Part shown: positions 1-6,842 of the stretch, piece after piece
Layout: each line of letters begins with the position of its first letter
Numbering within the stretch: the first letter of the stretch is position 1
NCBI GenBank assembly: GCA_011620345.1
Contig: WOZJ01000028.1
Span: 1 to 8,610 of the forward strand
Source of the DNA: Nitrospirota bacterium
Lineage (GTDB): Bacteria > UBA2233
Length of the DNA: 8,610 bases
Reading direction: 5' to 3'
Notes under the pieces: model-generated
Database searches by the model: none
Told to the model about the DNA's origin: nothing
Seen by the model: only the letters and a program-made list of their open reading frames with translations
Translations under genes and position numbers: made by a program

Positions 1-149
1 CTAACATCCATCCTGCCATTCTTACCGCCCTTGACAAAGGGAAATGCCGCGTGGTATACATAATGCCCGGTTCGATCGCGCCGAAAGCCTTGGATGGCGC
101 TGGCGTATCGCTTCTCATTCCCCATTGTTTCACGTGCCAGAAAGGTCAT
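1..149 (-). CDS. Possible partial divergent gene, unrecognised product
   Basis: A - strand frame opens with ATG at 149-147 (MTFLARETMGNEKR...) and stays open for 49 codons to the left edge, so any gene would be truncated by the window. The product is basic and aromatic-rich in this stretch and I do not recognise it. There is no convincing Shine-Dalgarno sequence before the ATG. An equally open + strand frame lies in the same codon register, so one of the two may be an antisense shadow. A divergent gene here would be consistent with a regulator or unrelated neighbour, but nothing in the sequence says so. The promoter-like site for the + strand operon would lie inside it, which counts mildly against one of the two calls. 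Confidence 0.25.
   Translation of the reverse strand, partial: MTFLARETMGNEKRYASAIQGFRRDRTGHYVYHAAFPFVKGGKNGRMDV
31..60 (+). promoter_or_regulatory. Possible sigma70-type promoter for the operon
   Basis: TTGACA at 31-36 matches the -35 consensus fully. After an 18-bp spacer, TATACA at 55-60 is a partial -10 (4 of 6), preceded by TG at 52-53, which gives an extended -10 arrangement (TGGTATACA). It points toward hyfB about 210 nt downstream and is the best promoter-like match in the leader. The last -10 base is not T and no operator was recognised, so confidence is moderate. Regulation by an activator binding between here and 270 cannot be excluded. Confidence 0.45.
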
Positions 150-270
150 GGTGGAAAGAACCTGCAGGCAGAGCGTCCTAAGGCGCGCCGCCGAACAACC
201 CGCCCCTTGCTTGCCCAAACCGATCGGTCTGCGCCGACGCGTTTTTGGCTCCCAATAGCTGGACCCGTTG

Positions 271-2241
271 ATGGTACTTGTGATTCTTGGGGCTGTCGCC
301 CTTTGGTTGCTCCTTAGCCTTTTTGCCCTTCTGCTTAGGGAACGGTTTTATTTTGTCTTTCCTTTAAGCGCCGTCGGCTCTTTGTGCATTTTTGCCGGAA
401 GCGTATGGGCCCTTTCCAAATCCCAGCCTGAAATACCGCTCGCCTTCTACTTATCCGGATTTTTACTGCACTTGCGCCTGGATGCCTTAGCCTCGGTCTT
501 TCTAGCCTTGCTTGGCGCTTCATCTTTTGGCATTTCTTTGTATTGTCTGGGGTATTTTCGCCGGACCCAAGGCGCGAATCCTTCCCTGCTCGGCTTTTGG
601 TATCACCTTTTCCTTTCCGCCATGGCACTGGTTTTGTTGGCCGACGATGCCTACGCCTTCATGATGTCCTGGGAGATCATGGCGCTTTCTTCGTATTTTC
701 TGGTCGTTACCGACCATCGCATTACGGTCATTCGTAAGGCCGGATTTTTGTACCTCCTCATCGCCCACCTCGGAGCATTTGCCATTTTGCTCTCGTTCGC
801 CATCTTGGGGAAAGGGGATTGGAGCTTTGCCGCGATGCGCCAAATGGATCATAGCGCGGGTGCAGCAAGCGTGGCCTTCCTTCTTTCGCTGTTGGGCTTT
901 GGCGCCAAGGCGGGGGTATTGCCCTTTCATGTCTGGCTTCCGGAAGCACATCCAGCGGCACCTTCCCCGGTATCGGCTCTCATGAGCGGCGTTATGCTCA
1001 AGACGGCCGTTTACGGCATGATGCGCGTTGGCTTCGATCTTCTGCCCCTGCAATTATGGTGGTGGGGGGCCATCGTCCTTGGGCTTGGCTTGTTGGCAGC
1101 CCTCTTCGGCGTCCTTTTTGGCGCGGTAGAGACCGACATGAAACGCCTGCTCGCGTATTCGTCCATCGAGAACATCGGCATTCTACTGGTCGGCATGGGG
1201 CTCGGGCTGATCTTTTTTTCGTTTGGCATGGCACCCATCGCGGCCCTGGCCCTTACTGCCACCTTGTACCACGCCATCAACCACTCGTTGTTCAAATCCC
1301 TCCTTTTTCTTGCAACCGGTTCGGTATTGCACGCCACAAGCGAGCGGAACCTGGGCAAACTGGGCGGGCTCATCCACCCCATGCCCAAAGTGGCCCTGCT
1401 TACGCTTGTCGGAGTCCTCGCACTTGCCGGTTTGCCGCCTTTGAATGGCTTTGCCTCCGAGTGGCTTCTTTTACAGACCTTTTTGCTGACGCCCTCCCTG
1501 CCCAATTCCTTCCTCAACATGCTGATTCCCGTGGCGGCGGGCGGTCTTGTGCTGGCAAGCGCGCTTGCCGCTTACGTAATGGTCAAGTTCTACGGGGTTG
1601 TTTTTCTAGGACAGCCGCGCGAGGAAAAACTTAAGACGGCTCACGACGCCGATTTTTGGGAGAGGCTCGGCATGGGGTGGCTTGCTGCGGGGTGCATTCT
1701 TCTAGGAATCTTGCCCGTGTCGGCAGTCTTGATGCTCGATAAGGCCACGAAGCTCCTGGTTGGCGTAGGCATCGGCCAAACCGCCGGCAAGAGCTTCTTT
1801 TTTCTCACCCCTATCGCCTCCGAGCGCGCAAGCTACAGCCCTTTGTTTTTCTTGCTGGTCGTCTTGGCCGTGGTGATTTTGACGTTTGTCGCCGTCCGGT
1901 TTTTCTACCACGGCAGGGTGCACCGCGCGCCCGCGTGGGATTGCGGGTTCGGCGTGCTCACACCTCGCATGGAAGATACGGCAGAAGGCTTCGGGCAACC
2001 GATACGTCGGATTCTTGAGCCTGTTTTTTCTATCGAGCGGCAGATGCCCGACCCATTTTCCGAAAAACCTCGCTACCACATCCAGGTGGAAGACCGTCTC
2101 TGGACGCTTCTTTATCGCCCGATCGTCCGCGTTACCGAGTGGGTTGCAGCCAGAATCGCCATTATGCAGCACGGTCGAATCTATGGCTACCTGCTTTATA
2201 TGTTCGCCACACTCCTCCTTTTGCTCTTTTTAGCACGATGA
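271..2241 (+). CDS. hyfB: HyfB-like antiporter-type membrane subunit
   Basis: This is a large multi-spanning inner-membrane protein of the NuoL/MrpA/HycC/HyfB family. It is expected to move H+ or Na+ in the complex. At 656 aa it is close to the length of E. coli HyfB. Family channel residues are in place: E135 in the WEIMALSSY helix, K213 in GFGAKAGVLPFH, K244 in MSGVMLKTAVYG, K342 in HAINHSLFKSLL and E397 in LPPLNGFASEW. TDMKRLLAYSSIENIG (288-303) is the usual loop motif. The C-terminal part (about 555-580, AWDCGFG...FGQPIRRI) is the HyfB/HycC hallmark that sets it apart from NuoL, followed by a last helix (about 639-655). I chose ATG at 271 over TTG 268, although no clear ribosome site precedes either; an in-frame stop at 256-258 limits extension. 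It is the first gene of the operon and overlaps hyfC by 4 nt (ATGA). Confidence 0.95.
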   Translation: MVLVILGAVALWLLLSLFALLLRERFYFVFPLSAVGSLCIFAGSVWALSKSQPEIPLAFYLSGFLLHLRLDALASVFLALLGASSFGISLYCLGYFRRTQGANPSLLGFWYHLFLSAMALVLLADDAYAFMMSWEIMALSSYFLVVTDHRITVIRKAGFLYLLIAHLGAFAILLSFAILGKGDWSFAAMRQMDHSAGAASVAFLLSLLGFGAKAGVLPFHVWLPEAHPAAPSPVSALMSGVMLKTAVYGMMRVGFDLLPLQLWWWGAIVLGLGLLAALFGVLFGAVETDMKRLLAYSSIENIGILLVGMGLGLIFFSFGMAPIAALALTATLYHAINHSLFKSLLFLATGSVLHATSERNLGKLGGLIHPMPKVALLTLVGVLALAGLPPLNGFASEWLLLQTFLLTPSLPNSFLNMLIPVAAGGLVLASALAAYVMVKFYGVVFLGQPREEKLKTAHDADFWERLGMGWLAAGCILLGILPVSAVLMLDKATKLLVGVGIGQTAGKSFFFLTPIASERASYSPLFFLLVVLAVVILTFVAVRFFYHGRVHRAPAWDCGFGVLTPRMEDTAEGFGQPIRRILEPVFSIERQMPDPFSEKPRYHIQVEDRLWTLLYRPIVRVTEWVAARIAIMQHGRIYGYLLYMFATLLLLLFLAR

Positions 2242-3182
2242 GCAAGCTTATGGGCATCCTCTTTCAGCTCTTCCAATCGCTTTTGGTTATTGCCTTCGCG
2301 CCTCTTTGGCTGGGTTGGATCAATCAATGCCGGGCATGGCTGTTGAACGCCAAGGGTGCGGGCGTCTTCCAGCCTTACCGCCAATTGCGCAAACTCTTTT
2401 CCAAGGATGCAGTGCTTGCTGAAAACGCCTCTCCCGTTTTTCGCACCGCGCCCTACGTCATCTTTGGCTCTATGTGGCTTGCGGCGGCCATGGTCCCGAT
2501 ATTCGTCCCGGATTTGCCCTATGCTCCCGCGGCGGATGTGATCGCCCTGACCGGCGTGTTTGCCGTGGCGCGCGTCTTTCTCGCGCTGGCGGCCATGGAT
2601 GTCGGTACAGCCTTCGGCGGGCTTGGCGCAAGGCGCGAAATGTTCGTGGGCTTTTTGGCGGAACCGGCACTCTTAATGGTTTTTTTTGCCGCATCCTTAA
2701 TTAGCCAGTCCACCTCGCTTTCTACGATTGTCAAAACCCTGGCTCATCCGCCCTTTGTTTTTCATCCGAGCCTTGCGTTCGCCGCCGCAGCCTTTCTCAT
2801 GGTCTTTTTGGCTGAAAACGCCAGGCTTCCGGTGGATAACCCCAGAACGCACCTTGAGCTCACCATGATCCATGAAGCCATGGTGCTTGAATATTCGGCA
2901 AGACACTTGGCGCTCATCGAGTGGGCCTCAAGCATCAAGCTTTTTACCTATACGGCCCTTGGCATTGCCCTTTTCTTCCCTTATGGCATTGCCCTTACCT
3001 GGAAAGGGCTCCCTATAGCCTTTTTGGCGCTTGTTCTCAAATTCTTCCTGGCGGGCGTCTTTCTGGCGGTATTTGAGACGTTATGCGCGAAGATGCGGCT
3101 TTTCCGTGTGCCAGAATTCATGGGCATGGCCTTCTTGCTGGCGGTCTTGAGTATGTTCACCCACGTCCTTTTGGGCTCCTAA
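2238..3182 (+). CDS. hyfC: HyfC-like membrane anchor subunit (NuoH family)
   Basis: This is a hydrophobic 314-aa protein of the NuoH/HycD/HyfC/EchB family, nearly the length of E. coli HyfC. In relatives it joins the hydrophilic arm to the membrane arm and forms part of the ion path or, in complex I, the quinone tunnel. Visible signatures are KGAGVFQPYRQLRKLF (39-54), the loop FGGLGARREM (126-135) with E134, AEPALLMVFF (141-150) and the acidic cytoplasmic segment ENARLPVDNPRTHLELT (193-209) continuing to E213 and E218. I chose ATG at 2238 because it overlaps the hyfB stop as ATGA, the usual coupling arrangement; the frame is open further upstream but only inside hyfB. It lacks its own clear ribosome site, so translation probably depends on ribosomes finishing hyfB. 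Its stop TAA is followed directly by the hyfE ATG. Confidence 0.95.
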   Translation: MSKLMGILFQLFQSLLVIAFAPLWLGWINQCRAWLLNAKGAGVFQPYRQLRKLFSKDAVLAENASPVFRTAPYVIFGSMWLAAAMVPIFVPDLPYAPAADVIALTGVFAVARVFLALAAMDVGTAFGGLGARREMFVGFLAEPALLMVFFAASLISQSTSLSTIVKTLAHPPFVFHPSLAFAAAAFLMVFLAENARLPVDNPRTHLELTMIHEAMVLEYSARHLALIEWASSIKLFTYTALGIALFFPYGIALTWKGLPIAFLALVLKFFLAGVFLAVFETLCAKMRLFRVPEFMGMAFLLAVLSMFTHVLLGS

Positions 3183-3830
3183 ATGCTGGAATTCGTCAAC
3201 TTCCTTGCGGCACTCCTTCTTCTGATTGCCTTTGCCATGCTTGCGCAAAGACGAGAGTTCCCCTTGATAAACCTTTTCGCGCTGCAAGGCTTGGTCTTGT
3301 CAATCAGCACCTTTTCCGTTGCATTCATGACCGGGAAAAACCATCTTTATCTTTCGGCCGCCATGACGTTTCTTCTGAAAGCTATCGTTCTTCCCGTCAT
3401 TCTTCGCCGCCTGGTACGAAGGCTTGGCGTGCAATGGAGCACGGAAACGCTCCTGAACATTCCGACAACAATGCTTTTGGGGATCGTCCTCGTGGCGTTC
3501 TCCTTCAATCTCGCCAACCCTGTTTCAAGGCTGGCGGGAACGGTCACGCACGGCACCTTCGCGATTGCCACGGCGAGCGTGCTCCTTGCTTTCTTGATGA
3601 TGGTCACCCGCAAAAGAGCCATATCCCAAGTCATGGCCTTTTTGGCGATGGAAAACGGTCTTTTTTTTGCGGCGACAAGCGTGACGTATGGCATGCCGAT
3701 GGTGGTTGAAATCGGCATCGCGCTCGATGTGCTCGTTGGCGTCTTTATCCTGGGGATTTTCCTTTTTCAGCTGGCCGAATCGCCAGACCACCTCGATTTG
3801 AGCCACCTCGAGAAAATGAAGGCGGACTAA
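3183..3830 (+). CDS. hyfE: HyfE-like small membrane subunit
   Basis: This 215-aa membrane protein matches the length of E. coli HyfE, a subunit of Hyf-type complexes and relatives that is absent from the smaller formate hydrogenlyase-1. Several hydrophobic helices are evident: about 5-20, 29-50, 57-75, 95-112, 127-141, 149-168 and 173-196. The segment QVMAFLAMENGLFF (149-162), with E157, resembles the NuoK/MrpC helix bearing a conserved membrane glutamate. A second acidic pair, E176 and D182, sits in the last helix, as expected if it contributes to ion transfer. The C-terminus is short, charged and soluble. ATG immediately follows the hyfC TAA, and its own TAA is immediately followed by the GTG of hyfF, so it is translationally coupled on both sides. 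Its presence places the complex in the Hyf/Ehr branch rather than the Hyc branch. Confidence 0.9.
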   Translation: MLEFVNFLAALLLLIAFAMLAQRREFPLINLFALQGLVLSISTFSVAFMTGKNHLYLSAAMTFLLKAIVLPVILRRLVRRLGVQWSTETLLNIPTTMLLGIVLVAFSFNLANPVSRLAGTVTHGTFAIATASVLLAFLMMVTRKRAISQVMAFLAMENGLFFAATSVTYGMPMVVEIGIALDVLVGVFILGIFLFQLAESPDHLDLSHLEKMKAD

Positions 3831-5270
3831 GTGGAGATTGGTTTCATCCTTGGGGTCCCCCTCTTAGGGGGGATCACTCTCGCCATGCTGGGCCAAAAAG
3901 CATGGGCATCCGCCCTCAATAGCCTCTTTTCCTTCTTGCTGCTTGCCGCCACGGCCTTTCTCGTGCTTCGCTTCGTCAAGCATGGCCCCTTTAGCGCCTT
4001 TGGGGAACAGTTTTTCATTGACTCTCTGAACATTTTCTTGATTGCCCTGACCTCCCTTGTCGCCTTTACCACCTCGCTTTTTAGCGGAACCTACATGCGC
4101 CGCGAGAAAGAAGAGGGCCGGCTTACCCCTGGCAGCCTGCACCTCTACCACTCTATGTTCCAGATCTTTGTCCTGACCATGGTCCTCGCCCTTTCGTCCA
4201 ACAACCTGGGCATTTTGTGGGTATCCATGGAGGCGGCGACACTTTCAACCGTTCTTCTGGTCTCGCTTTATCGCACCAAAGCAGGATTCGGGGCGGCATG
4301 GAACTATTTCATCCTTTGCAGCGTGGGAATTTCCCAAGCGCTTTTTGGCACGATTCTGCTTTATTTCTCCGCCGCGCAAGTCGCTGGCCCCGACGAACAT
4401 GCAATTCTTTGGACGCACTTAGAAAGCATCAAGGATTCGTTGCCGCCAAGCGTCGTTTCCCTTGCCTTCATTTTCCTGCTTGTCGGTTACGGCGCCAAGG
4501 CAGGCCTTGTTCCCCTCCACAACTGGCTGCCCGATGCGCATGCCGAAGGGCCAACGCCGGTGTCCGCACTTCTGTCCGGGCTTTTGCTCAACGTCGCCTT
4601 GTATGCAATTCTACGCGTAAAAATCCTGGTCGACGGCGCCCTTCATTCCAACTTTGCCGGCAATCTCATGATGGCTTTCGGCCTTTTGAGCGTGGTCGTC
4701 GCCGCCTTCTTCCTTCTTCGCCAGAAGAGCTTGAAGCGCCTCTTTGCTTATTCTTCCATCGAGCATGTAGGCTTGATGACCTTTGCCTTTGGCCTGGGCG
4801 GGGTCGGCAGCATGGCCGGCCTCTTGCACATGACTACCCATACCCTGGCCAAGTCCGCGGCCTTCTTCGCGGCAGGCGAAGTCATCCAGAAAGCACATAC
4901 CCAAACAATGGGCGACATCCGCGGCGTCATACGCCAAATTCCAGGGGCTGGCTGGGGCCTTATGTTTGCAGGCCTTCTGTTGGCCGGTATCCCCCCTTCC
5001 GGCATTTTTCTAAGCGAGTTTATGATGCTGGGATTAAGCGTTCGTCAAGCGGTATGGACGTTGCCCTTCATGCTCGTAGGCTTGGGAGTCGGCTTTGCGG
5101 CCATTGTCTGGAAAATTCAGGAGATGGTCTTTGGAGAGGCGAAGGCGACGAGCGTTTCCTTTTCTGCGCCTCTGGTGTGGATTCACCTCGTCTTGGCGAT
5201 CCTTTTAGGTTTTTATATTCCGCCGTATCTTCTGCATTGGTACCGCGAAGCGGCGAAACTTCTAGGATAA
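3831..5270 (+). CDS. hyfF: HyfF-like second antiporter-type subunit
   Basis: This is a second NuoL/M/N-type membrane protein, 479 aa, somewhat shorter than E. coli HyfF. Conserved channel residues are E134 (WVSMEAATLS), K223 (GYGAKAGLVPLHNW), K341 (THTLAKSAAFF) and E396 (GIPPSGIFLSEF). SLKRLFAYSSIEHVG (300-314) is the family loop. At the position where HyfB has K244, this protein has N254 (SGLLLNVALY), which from recollection is also the HyfF-type residue. Having both HyfB and HyfF implies at least two ion-translocation modules. I chose the GTG start because it directly follows the hyfE TAA and has GAAGG at 3818-3822 eight nt upstream; the next ATG would remove part of the first helix. A GC-rich hairpin lies 26-41 nt into the gene. 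The stop is 10 nt before hyfG. Confidence 0.94.
   Translation: MEIGFILGVPLLGGITLAMLGQKAWASALNSLFSFLLLAATAFLVLRFVKHGPFSAFGEQFFIDSLNIFLIALTSLVAFTTSLFSGTYMRREKEEGRLTPGSLHLYHSMFQIFVLTMVLALSSNNLGILWVSMEAATLSTVLLVSLYRTKAGFGAAWNYFILCSVGISQALFGTILLYFSAAQVAGPDEHAILWTHLESIKDSLPPSVVSLAFIFLLVGYGAKAGLVPLHNWLPDAHAEGPTPVSALLSGLLLNVALYAILRVKILVDGALHSNFAGNLMMAFGLLSVVVAAFFLLRQKSLKRLFAYSSIEHVGLMTFAFGLGGVGSMAGLLHMTTHTLAKSAAFFAAGEVIQKAHTQTMGDIRGVIRQIPGAGWGLMFAGLLLAGIPPSGIFLSEFMMLGLSVRQAVWTLPFMLVGLGVGFAAIVWKIQEMVFGEAKATSVSFSAPLVWIHLVLAILLGFYIPPYLLHWYREAAKLLG
3857..3871 (+). repeat. GC-rich hairpin near the hyfF start
   Basis: CCCCC (3857-3861), a 5-nt loop TCTTA and GGGGG (3867-3871) form a strong short stem just inside hyfF. 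An overlapping alternative pairing, GGGGTCCCC (3852-3860), competes for the same C run. No T run follows, so it is not an intrinsic terminator. It could tune translation or mRNA decay between hyfE and hyfF, or be incidental to the Gly/Pro/Leu coding there. Confidence 0.4.
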
Positions 5271-5280
5271 GGGTAGCCCC

Positions 5281-6828
5281 ATGGATCTTGCAGGTTTTAC
5301 GGCCATGCTCCAGACGATCAGCAAAGCCCCTAAAGCGGCCTACGGCGTGTTTGAGGTATCGAAGCTGCGACCTGCCTGCAGCATCCTCCAGTCAGCGGGC
5401 GGGCGGCTTATCGCCCTCTGGGGGAGTGATGAGCGCGAATCTCTCGATGCACCTTGCCCCTTTGCCCTGCACCTCGCCTTTGCCCTCGGTCCAACGCTTG
5501 GGCTGGTCTGGATTGCCATTCCTCTCGAAGCGCCCGAATACCCGAGCATTCATGACATCTTTCCGGCCGCATCACGGATGCAGCGCGCCGCCTTTGATTT
5601 GTCCGGGCTTTCCGCGATCAACAGCCCAGACGCCAGAAAATGGCTCCGTCACGGAGCATGGCCGCAAGAGGCATTCCCCCTGCAAAAACGCTTTTCCGGC
5701 TCTTTCCCCATAGAGGCCGATGATTACCCCTTTGTCACGGTCGAAGGCGACGGCGTATCGGAAATTCCGGTAGGGCCAGTCCATGCCGGAACGATCGAGC
5801 CAGGACACTTTCGCTTCTCGGTCGTTGGTGAAAAAGTGCTGCGCCTGGAAGAGCGGCTGGGTTACACGCACAAAGGCATCGAAAAGCGCTTTGAATCGCT
5901 CGGGATGATGGACGGCGCACGCCTGGCTGGACGAATCAGCGGAGACAGCACGGTCGCTTACGCATGGGCCTACGCAATGGCAATCGAAAGGGCGACGGGC
6001 ACAACGCCGCCCCAAAGGGCCCTTTGGCTACGGGCCCTTTGGCTCGAACGAGAGCGCGCGATGAATCACTTGGGCGATTTGGGCGCCATAGCGAACGATG
6101 CCGGGTTTGCGTTTGGGCTTGCCCAGTTTTCCCGCCTCAAAGAAGACCTGTTGCGTGAAAATTTTGCCATGAGCGGCCACCGCTACCTCATGGACGCAGT
6201 TGTTCCAGGCGGGGTCGCTGGCGACCCCGGGGATCGTCTTGTCCACGTCGTCGATGAAGCCCAAAGATTTGAAGCGGAGCTAGACGAGCTCAAGGCCATA
6301 TACGACGATCACGCCGGCCTGCAAGATCGTTTCCGGGGAGCCGGGCGTCTTTCCCCAAGTCTTGCCGCTAGGCTTGGCGTGGTCGGTCTTGCCGCCCGCG
6401 CGAGTGGCAAAGCCATGGATTTGCGGGCAGACTTTCCTTCCTCGCCCTATGACCAACTTGACCTCAAAATCGCTACGGCGGCCGAGGGCGACGTGGCCGC
6501 GCGAGTGGCCGTACGCTTTGCCGAAATCCAGGAATCCCTTCGCCTGTGGAGAATCATCGCGCAAAGAATCCCGTCGGGCAGCGTCCTGGAGCCAATACCC
6601 CCAGACCCCCCTCCTGCCCTAGGCGTAGGATGGGTGGAGGGCTGGCGAGGCGAAGTATTGATTGCGCTCGCGCTGGGCAATCATGGGGCACTTGCACGCG
6701 TCCACGCGCATGATCCTTCCTGGCAAAACTGGCCGGCACTCGAGCACGCCGTCTTGGACAATATCGTTCCCGATTTTCCTTTGATCAATAAATCGTTTAA
6801 CCTCAGCTACAGCGGTCACGACCTCTAA
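5281..6828 (+). CDS. hyfG: HyfG-like NuoCD-type subunit lacking all NiFe cysteines (Ehr type)
   Basis: This 515-aa soluble arm subunit has two domains. Residues about 20-145 are NuoC-like (30-kDa subunit; HDIFPAASRMQRAAFDLSG, 91-109). Residues about 160-515 are related to NuoD and the hydrogenase large subunit: IPVGPVHAG (162-170), PGHFRF (174-179), LGYTHKGIEKRF (193-204), ARASGKAMDLRADFP (372-386), SPYDQLDL (388-395). The NiFe ligands are gone: where HycE has RVCGICG this protein has R218-I-S-G-D-S, and where HycE has DPCYSC it has N507-L-S-Y-S-G. There is no cysteine after residue 59. It stops at SGHDL, matching the mature end of a hydrogenase large subunit, with no cleavable tail. It cannot carry a normal NiFe site, which places it in the Ehr class; the reaction is unknown. 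AAGGG at 5269-5273 is a plausible ribosome site for this ATG. It is followed by hyfI after 14 nt. Confidence 0.93.
   Translation: MDLAGFTAMLQTISKAPKAAYGVFEVSKLRPACSILQSAGGRLIALWGSDERESLDAPCPFALHLAFALGPTLGLVWIAIPLEAPEYPSIHDIFPAASRMQRAAFDLSGLSAINSPDARKWLRHGAWPQEAFPLQKRFSGSFPIEADDYPFVTVEGDGVSEIPVGPVHAGTIEPGHFRFSVVGEKVLRLEERLGYTHKGIEKRFESLGMMDGARLAGRISGDSTVAYAWAYAMAIERATGTTPPQRALWLRALWLERERAMNHLGDLGAIANDAGFAFGLAQFSRLKEDLLRENFAMSGHRYLMDAVVPGGVAGDPGDRLVHVVDEAQRFEAELDELKAIYDDHAGLQDRFRGAGRLSPSLAARLGVVGLAARASGKAMDLRADFPSSPYDQLDLKIATAAEGDVAARVAVRFAEIQESLRLWRIIAQRIPSGSVLEPIPPDPPPALGVGWVEGWRGEVLIALALGNHGALARVHAHDPSWQNWPALEHAVLDNIVPDFPLINKSFNLSYSGHDL
6012..6045 (+). repeat. 16-bp palindrome overlapping a 15-bp near-duplicate in hyfG
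   Basis: CCAAAGGGCCCTTTGG (6012-6027) is a perfect palindrome. It overlaps two adjacent 15-nt units (6016-6030 and 6031-6045) that share the core GGGCCCTTTGGCT and encode RALWL twice (residues 247-251 and 252-256 region). In HycE the same stretch aligns without a gap (from memory, ...AQMIRAILLE...), so it does not look like a recent insertion of one unit. The role is unknown and it may be chance codon similarity. Confidence 0.6.
6211..6228 (+). repeat. Inverted repeat inside hyfG
   Basis: GGGGTCGC and GCGACCCC flank two bases (TG), giving a 7-bp stem with a CTGG tetraloop if folded as RNA. It lies in coding sequence for a Gly/Ala/Asp/Pro loop (about residues 311-316). No T run follows, so it is not a terminator. 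It may slow ribosomes or be incidental to GC-rich glycine and proline codons. Confidence 0.5.
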
Positions 6829-6842
6829 ACCGGAATTGCTCA

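Larger units (their letters stand above)
1..270. other. Leader region upstream of the hyf-like operon
   Basis: No gene can be assigned here with confidence. Two open frames in the same codon register run to the left edge. One is on the + strand (codons from position 3, open until a stop at 315-317, overlapping the start of hyfB). The other is on the - strand (ATG at 149-147, 49 codons to the edge). One is probably the shadow of the other, and I recognise neither product. The region also holds a promoter-like sequence at 31-60, a 10-bp palindrome ACCGATCGGT at 219-228 and GGCGCGCC at 182-189. If transcription starts near 67, the hyfB mRNA has an untranslated leader of about 200 nt. I looked for known riboswitch cores and saw none. 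Confidence 0.5.

Noticed and set aside
68-270. Riboswitch in the operon leader
   Set aside because: I looked for cobalamin, fluoride, cyclic di-GMP and molybdenum cofactor core sequences and found no convincing match. Only short palindromes are present. A covariance-model scan would settle it.
51-317. 88-residue + strand reading starting at GTG 51 and overlapping hyfB
   Set aside because: It overlaps the first 47 nt of hyfB in another frame, has no ribosome site, becomes arginine-rich and low in information after about 40 residues, and matches no recognised family.
2139-2237. 33-residue N-terminal extension of HyfC
   Set aside because: It lies wholly within hyfB, is hydrophilic and unlike HyfC N-termini. 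The ATG at 2238 overlaps the hyfB stop and gives the usual family length.
4217-5713. 498-residue + strand reading across hyfF and hyfG
   Set aside because: It lies mostly inside hyfF in an alternative frame and crosses into hyfG. Its Arg/Ser/Pro-rich composition is typical of an out-of-frame shadow, whereas hyfF and hyfG have clear family motifs.
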